Notes under the pieces: model-generated
The model's input: the letters and a program-made list of their open reading frames with translations, nothing else
The model's database searches: none
Told to the model about the DNA's origin: nothing
Position numbers and translations under genes: made by a program
From: Maridesulfovibrio sp.
GTDB taxonomy: Bacteria > Desulfobacterota > Desulfovibrionia > Desulfovibrionales > Desulfovibrionaceae
NCBI RefSeq assembly: GCF_963666665.1
Contig: NZ_OY762999.1
Span: 1,369,501 to 1,433,500 of the forward strand
Reading direction: 5' to 3'
DNA length: 64,000 nt
Shown here: in pieces, positions 17,525 through 25,785 of the stretch
Numbering within the stretch: position 1 is the stretch's first letter
Layout: every line of letters starts with the position of its first letter

Positions 17525-18913
17525 ATGTTAAGATTATTGACCATACTTATCACTATACTTCTGCTGCCGGCGTTAGCATTTGCATGGCCGGGAAAAATCG
17601 TCGCAGTGGAAGGCCCCACTTCATTTATCGTTCTCAAAAATGGTCAGACCCCGGTAAAAATTAATATTCCCGGGGTAAAAGCTGTTCCGGGGCTGGATAC
17701 GGCCAAAGCACGTCTCGAAAGCAGCAACCTTGTTCTTATGCGTGATGTTGAAGTTCGAGAACTCAGCACGAACGATGATGGAAGCATAATCGGAGATATC
17801 ACTTCCGACGGAAAATCCATATCCAAGGAACTCATGGATGAAGGTATAGTGCAAAGCGCAGCCATACCGGACTCAACAATCAAAACTGAAGAAACAACTC
17901 AAACTCTTGTTTCTGCAGAAACAGCTCCGGCCCCCCAAGCTCAAACCGCTCCTGCAAGTGATGCGAGTGCAGGAGAAATAGCTGACGAACTCTTGCCTGC
18001 TCCATCACCGCAACCTGCAACCCAAGTTGCACAAACACCTGTTCATGAACCGAAACCGCAATTGCAACAGGCTCAACCTCAACAGCAAATTCGTTATGTT
18101 CAGGTATACCAACCGCAGCAACAATTAGGTCTCTGGCCTGGACGCCCTGCTCCGGCAGTTGCCCCGCAACCTGCTCAGCAGTCATATTATGTTCAGCAGC
18201 CTGGACTGCAACAGCCTCAAACAATGCCGGTGGCTGTACAGCAGCAAGAAACTCAGGAACAAATGCTAAACCCTGGAGATGCAGCAAAACGCGAGTATGA
18301 ACTTGCTGTCAGGGTTCAAAGACAAAAGAAAAGAACCAAGAATAAGGGCTTCTTTGTTCCCAAGAAGAGCTCCGAGACATTTGTTGGAGTTGGCGGTGGA
18401 GCTCAGGCCTCTATGACTTCAAAAAGCGACTCACCGTACTCTTCATTCGGTGGTATGGGCGGCATCTCGGCTCGCCACTTCTACCCATCCGGTTTCGGTC
18501 TCGGAGGTGATTTTTTCATGAGTAGTACTTCCGGATCTTCAGGCACATACGGAACAACTTATTATGATAACGGAACCGTCAATACTAATGGAACTGACTA
18601 CGATTATAAAAACAAAGATTTCACCACATACACATTTACAGGGTCATTACTCTACAGATTTTATGCAGACAGAAACTTTACACCATACATAGCTGTTCAT
18701 GGCGGATATTCATTTTTTGATTACCCCGGAACCATATTCAAAATATCTGACGGAGCCCCTGTTGCAGGCGGCGGTGCGGGTTTCTTGTATGAATTCGATT
18801 CCGGCTTCACCATCGGACTAGATTCCCGTTACCTGAAGACTTTTGGTGCTAAAAAAGATGACCCCAGCGGTTTCTTCGATACAATGTTCAACATAGGTTA
18901 CACTTTCGACTGA
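17525..18913 (+). CDS. Nuclease-like (SNase-fold) domain fused to outer-membrane beta-barrel
   Basis: 462 residues. Signal peptide MLRLLTILITILLLPALAFA. Residues about 22-110 resemble a staphylococcal-nuclease OB-fold domain (GKIVAVEGPTSFIVLKNG, NIPGVKAVPG, MDEGIV), but the catalytic arginines seem lost (GSIIGD where a GR motif is expected), so it is probably a binding module. Residues 130-270 are a low-complexity Pro/Gln linker. From about 290 the sequence is Gly/aromatic-rich beta strands (FVGVGGGAQ, YTFTGSLLYRFY, LDSRYLKTFG, FNIGYTFD), an OMP_b-brl type barrel. Likely surface-anchored; partner unknown. Confidence 0.68.
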   Translation: MLRLLTILITILLLPALAFAWPGKIVAVEGPTSFIVLKNGQTPVKINIPGVKAVPGLDTAKARLESSNLVLMRDVEVRELSTNDDGSIIGDITSDGKSISKELMDEGIVQSAAIPDSTIKTEETTQTLVSAETAPAPQAQTAPASDASAGEIADELLPAPSPQPATQVAQTPVHEPKPQLQQAQPQQQIRYVQVYQPQQQLGLWPGRPAPAVAPQPAQQSYYVQQPGLQQPQTMPVAVQQQETQEQMLNPGDAAKREYELAVRVQRQKKRTKNKGFFVPKKSSETFVGVGGGAQASMTSKSDSPYSSFGGMGGISARHFYPSGFGLGGDFFMSSTSGSSGTYGTTYYDNGTVNTNGTDYDYKNKDFTTYTFTGSLLYRFYADRNFTPYIAVHGGYSFFDYPGTIFKISDGAPVAGGGAGFLYEFDSGFTIGLDSRYLKTFGAKKDDPSGFFDTMFNIGYTFD

Positions 18914-18937
18914 CCGCATTAAAAATCAAACTTACCG

Positions 18938-18975
18938 AAAGCCCTTAACGTACATAATGTTAAGGGCTTTTTTTG
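18938..18975 (+). terminator. Intrinsic terminator after the barrel fusion gene
   Basis: AAAGCCCTTAAC paired with GTTAAGGGCTTT, followed by a T-run (TTTTTTTG), 25 bases past the stop. Confidence 0.92.
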
Positions 18976-18983
18976 TTTCATTA

Positions 18984-19012
18984 TTGACATTTTCAATCTC
19001 GAAGAGTACTAC
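18984..19012 (+). promoter_or_regulatory. Possible promoter of the NikL/NikK-like pair
   Basis: A consensus TTGACA at 18984-18989 with a poor -10 (TACTAC, 17-base spacer). No clear NikR-type operator was recognised in the 64 bases that follow. Confidence 0.35.
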
Positions 19013-19076
19013 ACATCTGAAATGAGTAGCACTTAATGGCATCTATTTTAAGAATTATGGCGCAAAAGGAGAAGTA

Positions 19077-19706
19077 ATGAAATTTAAATATCTATCAACA
19101 GTGTTTGTATCGTTAATCCTTCTCATTATAATGAGCACACCTTCATTTGCGCATAGGGTAAACATCTTTGCTTACGTCGAAGGTGATACCATTTTTACCG
19201 AAAGCTATTTCAGTAAAAAACGGAAAGTGCATCAAGGTAAAGTTGAAATTCTAAACGCTGAAACCGGACAAGTGCTGCTCAAAGGCGTTACCGATGATGA
19301 AGGTCTATTCAACTTCTCCATTCCTGAAGCGATAAAAAAAGACAGAAACGGGCTGCTGATCAACCTTCAGGCTTCCGAAGGACACCGGGGCGACTGGACC
19401 CTTACTGCTGATGAAATATTCCCAAATTCACCAGTAGAAAGCAAGCCTATCACTCCACCCTCCCCTGCAGAGTCCTCCGTTCCTGCAGCAACAACAGCCC
19501 CTGCAGAGTCAATAAAAGCTTCCTCTTCTGAAATCGCACAGCTAACCACACAAGTGGAAAACCTTACAAACAAAGTCGAGACCTTAAAGCGGTTGATCAT
19601 TAATCAGCAGGAAAAGGGTCCCGGAGTGAATGAGATATTTTCGGGGATAGGATACATCCTCGGACTTTTTGGAGTTGCTGCATTTTTTCTTTCCCGGAAA
19701 AAATAG
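19077..19706 (+). CDS. NikL-like nickel transport accessory protein
   Basis: 209 residues. Signal peptide ends TPSFA at about residue 25, so the mature protein starts HRVNIFAYVEGD, a start typical of NikL/CbiL-annotated proteins beside ECF nickel transporters. A carboxypeptidase-regulatory-like beta domain (KVEILNAETGQVLLKGVTDDEG) follows, then a Pro/Ala linker, a short coiled coil (QLTTQVENLTNKVETLKRL) and a C-terminal anchor helix (YILGLFGVAAFFL) ending in RKK. AGGAGA precedes the ATG. It precedes a NikK-like gene, but no nikM, nikQ or nikO gene is present here. Confidence 0.72.
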   Translation: MKFKYLSTVFVSLILLIIMSTPSFAHRVNIFAYVEGDTIFTESYFSKKRKVHQGKVEILNAETGQVLLKGVTDDEGLFNFSIPEAIKKDRNGLLINLQASEGHRGDWTLTADEIFPNSPVESKPITPPSPAESSVPAATTAPAESIKASSSEIAQLTTQVENLTNKVETLKRLIINQQEKGPGVNEIFSGIGYILGLFGVAAFFLSRKK

Positions 19707-19739
19707 CTTTCCTGACACATCAATGCACGGAGTGAGTTC

Positions 19740-20501
19740 ATGCGCAAACAGATTGTTCCCGTCCTGACTATTTTACTGATTTTGGCCTTTAGCAGTTCTG
19801 CTTTTGCCCATTTCGGAATGCTGATCCCTGAGAATTCGATCATCAAACCGGAAAAAAAGAATGCCGAGCTTACGCTTTCATTTTCACATCCTTTTGAACT
19901 TATTGGAATGAATCTGGTTAAGCCCCAGAAATTCAGTGTATTCTATGATGGAAAGGAAACAAACCTTCTCCCTGAGCTCAAGAAGACCAAGGTTATGGAC
20001 CATGAAGCCTTTAAAGCTGAATACAAATTCAAACGCCCCGGCATGTATACATTCTTCATGGAGCCTGTCCCCTATCCCGAGCCTGCAGAGGATAACTACA
20101 TCATCCACTACACAAAGACTGTTGTTTCCGCTTTTAACGAAGGTGAAGACTGGAACAAACCTCTTGGCGTAAAGACTGAAATCGTTCCCTTAACCCGCCC
20201 TTGGGGTAATTATGCAGGCAATGTTTTTCAGGGAATTGTAATGCTGGACGGCAAGCCCGCACCTTTTACCCGCGTAGAAGTTGAATTTTATAATAAAGAT
20301 GGAAAACTGGAAGCACCCTATGAATCCATGGTAACTCAGGAAGTTCTGTGTGATGCAAACGGAGTATTCACTTTTGCCTGCCCCAAAGCCGGCTGGTGGG
20401 GTTTTGCTGGTCTGAACGACGCAGATTACAAAATCAAAGGTAAAGATGTTGAGTTGGGTGCAGTTCTCTGGATTGAAATGCTTCCTTTTAAAAATAAATA
20501 A
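19740..20501 (+). CDS. NikK-like DUF4198 periplasmic protein
   Basis: 253 residues with a signal peptide (ILLILAFSSSAFA); the mature protein starts HFGMLIPE. It fits DUF4198, whose members include NikK, the extracytoplasmic component of some ECF nickel transporters. It is all-beta and has several His/Trp-rich segments (TRPWGNYAGNVFQG, KAGWWGFAGLND). It follows the NikL-like gene by 33 bases with GGAGTGAG before the ATG, so the two form an operon. Both mature N-termini are histidines, consistent with a shared metal-binding role; that role is inference. Confidence 0.75.
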   Translation: MRKQIVPVLTILLILAFSSSAFAHFGMLIPENSIIKPEKKNAELTLSFSHPFELIGMNLVKPQKFSVFYDGKETNLLPELKKTKVMDHEAFKAEYKFKRPGMYTFFMEPVPYPEPAEDNYIIHYTKTVVSAFNEGEDWNKPLGVKTEIVPLTRPWGNYAGNVFQGIVMLDGKPAPFTRVEVEFYNKDGKLEAPYESMVTQEVLCDANGVFTFACPKAGWWGFAGLNDADYKIKGKDVELGAVLWIEMLPFKNK

Positions 20502-20539
20502 GATAAAGCTAAAAACAGCCTTATTTCAAAACTAAGCCG

Positions 20540-20572
20540 AAGGCCGGAGGAGATTCCTCCGGCCTTTACTTT
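20540..20572 (+). terminator. Intrinsic terminator of the NikL/NikK-like pair
   Basis: AAGGCCGGAGG paired with CCTCCGGCCTT around a five-base loop, then TACTTTTA. Confidence 0.85.
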
Positions 20573-20597
20573 TATCATTAAGCTAATTATGACAACA

Positions 20598-20626
20598 TTT
20601 AAGCTAGTTTGTTAGAACGATATAAT
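20598..20626 (+). promoter_or_regulatory. Possible promoter of the HD-GYP gene
   Basis: A perfect TATAAT at 20621-20626, with a weak TTTAAG 17 bases upstream, 45 bases before the HD-GYP start codon. Confidence 0.4.
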
Positions 20627-20671
20627 CTAATGTTATATTTACAGTAATCACCAACTCTCAATGGAGAAAAA

Positions 20672-22039
20672 ATGCTCAACCCTCAAGTTTTAGTTGTCGA
20701 TGACAGCAAGACTATCCGCACTGTGATCAGTTCGGAATTGAAGAAGCATTCCATTGACGTAACAGAAGCCGTTAACGGCATTCAGGGGCTGGACTACACC
20801 CGTAACCATCATTACGACCTGGTAATTACAGATATTACCATGCCGGGAATTGACGGTTACCAATTATGCACTGAGATCAAAAGCAATCCGGACACCCAAT
20901 CAACTCCGGTAATCATTCTGTCCAGTAACGAACGGCACGAAGAAATTGAGAAAGGATTTGAGGTTGGAGCCGCAGCCTATATAACCAAAAACAAGGCCCG
21001 TCAGGATCTGCTTCCATATATTAAAGAAATTCTGGATCGAGCTAAACTGCTTCGCGACAAACTGGTACTTGTTGTTGATGACTCCAAATATATCCTGAAC
21101 GTAGTCAAAACAGGACTAACTTCGGCCGGATTCAAAGTCATCACAGCCAGCAATGGATTTGAAGCATTTGAAATTGCAAGCGAGATTGTACCGCATCTCA
21201 TCCTTTCTGACATTAACATGCCGGTAATGGACGGCATCAAGCTCTGCGAAAAAATCCAGAACCACCCCTCTCTTTCACATGTTCCCTTCGTAATCATGAG
21301 TTCCGGCGCTGACCGCAGAACCATGCGCGAATTGCTGCACAAAGGCGCGGCCGCCTTTCTGGTCAAGCCATTCAACATAGACCAGTTGGTAATTACAGCT
21401 GAAAAATTGCTCAGCGACCATTTTCAGATTGTGCTGCAGCAACGTGAAATTTTCAAAAAAGAACGCACACTGCTTATGGGCAGTATTACCAGCCTGATTC
21501 AGGCTTTGGAAGCAAGAGACCCCTACACAAGAGGCCATTCCGATACTGTTTCAAAATTATCGGTAAAAATTGCTGAAAAGCTCTCGCTGAACAATCGAGA
21601 TCAGGAACGAATTGAATTTGCTGCAAAACTTCACGATCTCGGAAAAATTGGAATTCGTGACGATATTTTGCTGAAAAACGGCCCGTTAAGCGATGAAGAA
21701 TTTGGCAAGATTAAAGAGCACCCGGTGCTTGGAGCCGATATTCTAAGCCCTATTCCCAGTATGGAAGACATAATTCCTGCGGTACTGCATCACCATGAAA
21801 AAATGAATGGCAAAGGATATCCGCACGGCCTGACTGGAGGCGAAATTCCGCTATGGGCAAGAATCATATCAATTGCTGACGTATATGATGCACTGACTAC
21901 TGACAGGCCCTACAAAGAGGCCTTCACGCATACGGATGCTATGGAATTCATCGAAGAAAAATCAAATGAGGAGCTCTGTCCGGATTGCGCACGGGCTTTT
22001 AAGGCTGTCATGTTAGAAAATGACAGCCCGTTGTATTAA
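20672..22039 (+). CDS. Double-receiver HD-GYP response regulator
   Basis: 455 residues. Receiver 1 (residues 5-120, phospho-Asp in ITDITMPG) and receiver 2 (129-245, LSDINMPV) are followed by a short coiled linker and an HD-GYP domain (about 270-440). HD-GYP hallmarks are present: HLHDLGKIGI-type metal site (AAKLHDLGKIGI) and HHHEKMNGKGYPHGL. These enzymes normally hydrolyse cyclic-di-GMP, so the protein likely lowers c-di-GMP when phosphorylated. Two receivers imply two inputs or one acting as sink. GGAG precedes the ATG. No partner kinase is adjacent. Confidence 0.9.
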   Translation: MLNPQVLVVDDSKTIRTVISSELKKHSIDVTEAVNGIQGLDYTRNHHYDLVITDITMPGIDGYQLCTEIKSNPDTQSTPVIILSSNERHEEIEKGFEVGAAAYITKNKARQDLLPYIKEILDRAKLLRDKLVLVVDDSKYILNVVKTGLTSAGFKVITASNGFEAFEIASEIVPHLILSDINMPVMDGIKLCEKIQNHPSLSHVPFVIMSSGADRRTMRELLHKGAAAFLVKPFNIDQLVITAEKLLSDHFQIVLQQREIFKKERTLLMGSITSLIQALEARDPYTRGHSDTVSKLSVKIAEKLSLNNRDQERIEFAAKLHDLGKIGIRDDILLKNGPLSDEEFGKIKEHPVLGADILSPIPSMEDIIPAVLHHHEKMNGKGYPHGLTGGEIPLWARIISIADVYDALTTDRPYKEAFTHTDAMEFIEEKSNEELCPDCARAFKAVMLENDSPLY

Positions 22040-22044
22040 CTATT

Positions 22045-22248
22045 CTAGACAGGATTAAGCTTATCCAGTCCTGAAACTTCCCACGCCTTCTCTTTGTCCA
22101 CTTCTTCGCCATTCTCAAGGATCATAGTTTCCATTTCCCCGGCTACATCCTCACTTTCTTCCACTCCCATTTTGAAAATGCGTTTCTGATTGGAATCATA
22201 AATATAAGCCGCTTCTTCGTAGATATAAAACTTAAAAGGATTCTGCAT
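22045..22248 (-). CDS. Small acidic hypothetical protein (67 aa)
   Basis: 67 residues, strongly acidic in the middle (VEESEDVAGEMETM, ENGEEVDKEKAWEV), no signal peptide. GGAGGAACT stands directly before the ATG, a strong site. It ends 5 bases from the convergent HD-GYP gene. The beginning (FKFYIYEEAAYIYDSN) looks like a small beta-hairpin. I do not recognise a family. Confidence 0.6.
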   Translation of the reverse strand: MQNPFKFYIYEEAAYIYDSNQKRIFKMGVEESEDVAGEMETMILENGEEVDKEKAWEVSGLDKLNPV

Positions 22249-22377
22249 AGTTCCTCCATAAAATTAATGTTCGTAAACACTGAGCTTTTATCACTTTGCG
22301 CAATGACAAGAAAGGGCTAATATTATAAGAATTTAATTACAGACTCTAATTTTAACCATAGCCCTTCAGGAGCAGGC

Positions 22378-22701
22378 ATGAAATTTACCACAATCACCTC
22401 AATTACTTATGCTGTATTTTTCCTAATCATGTTCGCATGCTCCACCGCATTCGCTGATATTTCGACCTACAAATGTGACAAGGGGCCGGCCTGCATTGAT
22501 GAAAGGGTTAATTTCGGAACAGCCCAGATCAAATGCACAGACGTTAACGGAGACGTTCTTTCTGACTGGGTTTGCGAATATGAACTGGAATATACCTGCA
22601 CAAACAAATTAACCGGTGAAGTCCGCAAAGGAGGGTTTGACCCAATGCCCTCTTCACTCTGCTCAAATCTTTGCGGGCCATGCAAAGAAGGCTGGAAATA
22701 A
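22378..22701 (+). CDS. Secreted cysteine-rich small protein
   Basis: 107 residues with a signal peptide ending in TAFA (residue about 27). The mature 80 residues contain eight cysteines (KCDK, ACID, KCTD, VCEY, TCTN, LCSN, LCGP, PCKE), enough for four disulfides, which suggests a small periplasmic or secreted disulfide-knit protein. GGAGCAGGC lies just before the ATG. Family not recognised. It is followed by the ssrA promoter; no terminator is obvious. Confidence 0.65.
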   Translation: MKFTTITSITYAVFFLIMFACSTAFADISTYKCDKGPACIDERVNFGTAQIKCTDVNGDVLSDWVCEYELEYTCTNKLTGEVRKGGFDPMPSSLCSNLCGPCKEGWK

Positions 22702-22803
22702 TTTAATTTTGTACTTTCAGAGCTCTTGCCAAGAGCACTGCAATGATATAGAAAACATCTCTTCACCTAAAGGGGAATTAGTCTTTCATATGCTTTTAAC
22801 CCC

Positions 22804-22831
22804 TTGCATCATCTTCCTGCGTGTATACAAT
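22804..22831 (+). promoter_or_regulatory. Promoter of ssrA
   Basis: TTGCAT (22804-22809), 16-base spacer, TACAAT (22826-22831). Transcription would start about 20 bases before the mature tmRNA end, leaving a leader for RNase P to remove. Confidence 0.65.
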
Positions 22832-22858
22832 ATAAGTAGGAAATGTTCTTTGAAAAAT

Positions 22859-23218
22859 GGGGGCGCATTGGTTTCGACGGGGGTGAATGAAACCAAGGTT
22901 GCAGGTCGTGGCGCCGCTGGCCACGTAAAAAGCGGCACAATCATAATTGCAAACGACAATTACGATTACGCAATGGCAGCTTAATTAAGCTGACCATGTC
23001 ATAGCTTTGATGTCTGATATTAGCTTTGACAACAACCTCATCAGGCTGGCTATCTCTGCGTTGCACGTCCGTAGAGAGGCGAGAACCTAGCACGCGCTGG
23101 CTCATATGTTGCCTGTTCAGGGGCGTTCATATGGGCGAGAAACAATACTTGAACTAAGCCTGTAGACATCTTGGTGGAGCATTCTCGGACGGGAGTTCGA
23201 CTCTCCCCGCCTCCACCA
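22859..23218 (+). ncRNA. ssrA: tmRNA
   Basis: A 360-base RNA that rescues stalled ribosomes. The 5' end GGGGGCGCATTGGTTTCGAC and the 3' end CGGGAGTTCGACTCTCCC then CGCCTCC-ACCA form the tRNA-like part: GGGGGCG pairs with CGCCTCC, and GTTCGAC is the T loop. The tag reading frame at 22949-22984 encodes ANDNYDYAMAA, then TAA. Pseudoknot-rich sequence fills the rest. It is a one-piece tmRNA. smpB is not in the window. Confidence 0.97.
22949..22984 (+). other. tmRNA proteolysis tag reading frame
   Basis: Codons from GCA at 22949 read ANDNYDYAMAA and end at TAA 22982-22984. The resume alanine and the C-terminal MAA fit tags that target proteins to ClpXP-type proteases. Confidence 0.92.
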
Positions 23219-23249
23219 CCCAATTGAAATAATTGGATTTTTTCAAAGA

Positions 23250-23325
23250 AAAAAAGGCTCATGGCACATCCATACCTATCATACCTATTGGTACAAAAAG
23301 GGATGTTTCATGAGCCTTTTTTGTG
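23250..23325. terminator. Long bidirectional terminator between ssrA and the ABC operon
   Basis: AAAAAAGGCTCATG (from 23250) pairs with CATGAGCCTTTTTT (to 23322); inside it ACATCC pairs with GGATGT. T-runs follow on both strands, so it can end ssrA transcription and the convergent ABC operon. Confidence 0.78.
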
Positions 23326-23379
23326 CCTGCGCGATACAATCTACAACCTTCTTCGAAGCTGAAAGAGAAGTTAACCTTT

Positions 23380-24948
23380 TTAACAAAAAGACGATGCTTT
23401 TAGTAACTCCATAGTATATTCGCTTTCTGGATCAGTGATAACTTTTTCTACCGGACCATACTCCACACACCGACCATTCTTCATAACCATCACTGTATGA
23501 CAAAGCCCACTAACCAAAGCAATATCGTGAGAAATAAATATCATGCTCATGTTACTCTTCCGGACCAAAGAACGTAGAAGATCTGCAATCTGTGCCTGAG
23601 AAGAAACATCGAGCGCACTGGTTGCTTCGTCACAGATAAGGAGTTCAGGTTCGGCAACCAAGGCTCGGGCTATGGCTGCACGTTGACACTGCCCTCCTGA
23701 TATTTCCCAAGGATAACGATCCGCCAACTCAGGTGTAAGTCCCACTCTGCACATCAATTCGTTGATATATTCATCCGCTGCATTTTTCCTTTTTCGATCA
23801 GTGAGGTTGCGTACAGCATCCCTCATGGTTACACGAATTCTCTTATTCTGATCAAAAGAGGTAAGCGGAATCTGGAACACCATCTGTGCCCGGCGATAAA
23901 GGGAACATAGGCTCCGCCTATTCATAGCCGTAACTTCTTCCCCTTCATATCTAATGCTCCCCTCATCCGTCCTCTCTAACTGCAAGAGTTGTCTGGAAAG
24001 CGTGCTCTTGCCAGACCCTGACTCCCCCACAATTCCCAACACCTCACCGCGAGAAAGAGTAAAACCGACGTCTCTGACTGCTTCTATCGTTCGTTCAGCA
24101 ATACTATACCGTTTTGTTACATTGCTCACCTCAAGAAACTTAGATAAATAATCATAAACAGGATAAACAGTCCGAACACAGGGTACATCGGCTATCAATT
24201 TTTTCGTATATGAGTTCTGCGGTGAATTAAGAACCTCTCCAGTAACTCCACATTCAACAATCTCCCCCTGATGCATGATGGCCACCCTGTCAGCAATATG
24301 CGATGCAAGAGAGATGTTATGAGTAACCAAAAGGATTGAAGCCCGGCACTCTTCACGCAAAATACGAAATTCATCAATAACCTGCCGCTGGTTCATCACG
24401 TCCAGAGCACTGGTAGGTTCATCAGCAAGAATAAGGCTTGGTTCCATTACCATAGCCATGGCCAGCGACACACGCTGGCACATCCCCCCTGAAAGTTCAA
24501 AGGGACAGCAATCCAACACCCGATCAGCATCGCCCAGCCCAAGCTTGGTGAACGCAGTCCGTATTGCAGCAAGAGATTTTTCAGTATCACTCCGGTTATG
24601 GCTACGCATAGTATCCAGAAACTGGCTGCGTATCTTCCGTATGGGATTCATAGAAGTAGCAGGGTTCTGAAATACCGTGCACAATTTTTCACCCAACAAT
24701 TGCCTACGTTCTTCAGCAGATAGCTCAGTTAGTTTTTGCCTATTGAAAGTTAATCCCCCACCGGAAATCCGTACTCCATTGGACGGAAGCCCCATTATAG
24801 TCTTTAAGACGGTAGACTTACCCGATCCAGATTCACCGACTAATGCGAAAATCTCTCCCGTACCTACCTCAAAGGAAATGTCTCGTATGACATCCTCTCC
24901 ATTATATCCAGCGCTAAGATTCTGCAGCTTTAACACTGTATTTTTCAT
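23380..24948 (-). CDS. Fused dipeptide/nickel-type ABC ATPase (DppD-DppF fusion)
   Basis: 522 residues with two complete ATPase domains that are usually separate proteins. The first half has Walker A VGESGSGKSTVLKT (about residue 37), signature LSGGMCQRVS and Walker B LILADEPTSALD. The second half, from about 270, has VGESGSGKSTLSRQ, SGGQCQRAAIARAL and LLICDEATSALD. Both look catalytically intact. The start overlaps the upstream permease stop by 4 bases. It powers import through the two permeases encoded just upstream; substrate could be short peptides, nickel or a metallophore. A fusion of this kind fixes the ATPase stoichiometry at 1:1. Confidence 0.88.
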   Translation of the reverse strand: MKNTVLKLQNLSAGYNGEDVIRDISFEVGTGEIFALVGESGSGKSTVLKTIMGLPSNGVRISGGGLTFNRQKLTELSAEERRQLLGEKLCTVFQNPATSMNPIRKIRSQFLDTMRSHNRSDTEKSLAAIRTAFTKLGLGDADRVLDCCPFELSGGMCQRVSLAMAMVMEPSLILADEPTSALDVMNQRQVIDEFRILREECRASILLVTHNISLASHIADRVAIMHQGEIVECGVTGEVLNSPQNSYTKKLIADVPCVRTVYPVYDYLSKFLEVSNVTKRYSIAERTIEAVRDVGFTLSRGEVLGIVGESGSGKSTLSRQLLQLERTDEGSIRYEGEEVTAMNRRSLCSLYRRAQMVFQIPLTSFDQNKRIRVTMRDAVRNLTDRKRKNAADEYINELMCRVGLTPELADRYPWEISGGQCQRAAIARALVAEPELLICDEATSALDVSSQAQIADLLRSLVRKSNMSMIFISHDIALVSGLCHTVMVMKNGRCVEYGPVEKVITDPESEYTMELLKASSFC

Positions 24949-25775
24949 ACACGATCCTCACCGAGATCCTTAACGTCGATACGATCACGCAAGGCATCCC
25001 CCAGATAGTTAAATACCATTACAGTAATAACCAGAGCCGCAGCCGGATACATGACAGTCCATGGAGCTGTACGCAGCATTCCTCTGGACTCACTGATCAT
25101 ACTACCCCACTCTGCCTGAGGAAGCTGTACGCCGAGCCCAAGGAAGGAAAGCCCTGCAAAACCAAGCATGACTGTACCAATCTGGGACGTTGCAAAGGTG
25201 AGAAGTGAATTAAAAATATTTGGCAAAATATATTTGGCCATAATTACACCATCACTACAGCCTGAAATTCTGGCGGCTTGAATGAACTCCTCATTTTTTA
25301 GCGAAAGGACTCGACTGCGTGCAAGGCGGGCATATGGTGTCCAGCTAGCAAATCCCATTGCCAACATTGCGTTGCCCATTCCTCCTCCGAGAATACCGGC
25401 CACAGAAATAGCCAAAACCATCTGTGGAAAGGCCATAATGCCATCGATAAAACGCATAACGACCTTATCGGCAGAACCGCTGTAATAGCCGCAAAGAATG
25501 CCCACAAAAGCCCCGAACGAAGCAGTGACGAAAACCAGACTCAGAGCCGAAAAAATACTCGTCCGAGCACCGTATAGCAGACGAGAAAAGACACAACGCC
25601 CCATAGCGTCCGTGCCCATTGGATACTCAGCACCCGGAGTCTCCCGCATACGCATTATGTGCGTGGCATACGGATCATTCGGAGCAAAGTGCTGAGCAAA
25701 CAAACTTCCTACTATCAATAAAAGGGCTATAGCGATGAATACCCACATCCAAAAATCTTTATGTATTGTTTTCAT
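24945..25775 (-). CDS. ABC permease, DppC/OppC/NikC type
   Basis: 276 residues, with an N-terminal helix (WMWVFIAIALLLIVGSLFA), the OppC_N-like segment HFAPNDPYATHIM and the binding-protein-dependent permease core ending in GLSFLGLGVQLPQAEWG, the conserved EAA-type region. I use the ATG at 25775; a TTG at 25811 lies inside the previous gene. The two permeases form the channel. Confidence 0.85.
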   Translation of the reverse strand: MKTIHKDFWMWVFIAIALLLIVGSLFAQHFAPNDPYATHIMRMRETPGAEYPMGTDAMGRCVFSRLLYGARTSIFSALSLVFVTASFGAFVGILCGYYSGSADKVVMRFIDGIMAFPQMVLAISVAGILGGGMGNAMLAMGFASWTPYARLARSRVLSLKNEEFIQAARISGCSDGVIMAKYILPNIFNSLLTFATSQIGTVMLGFAGLSFLGLGVQLPQAEWGSMISESRGMLRTAPWTVMYPAAALVITVMVFNYLGDALRDRIDVKDLGEDRV

Positions 25776-25785
25776 ACGGTTATTC

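Noticed and set aside
22616..22984. 122-residue plus-strand frame ending at the tmRNA tag
   Set aside because: It overlaps the real cysteine-rich gene and ends within ssrA; only the tag codons are translated, from the resume codon.
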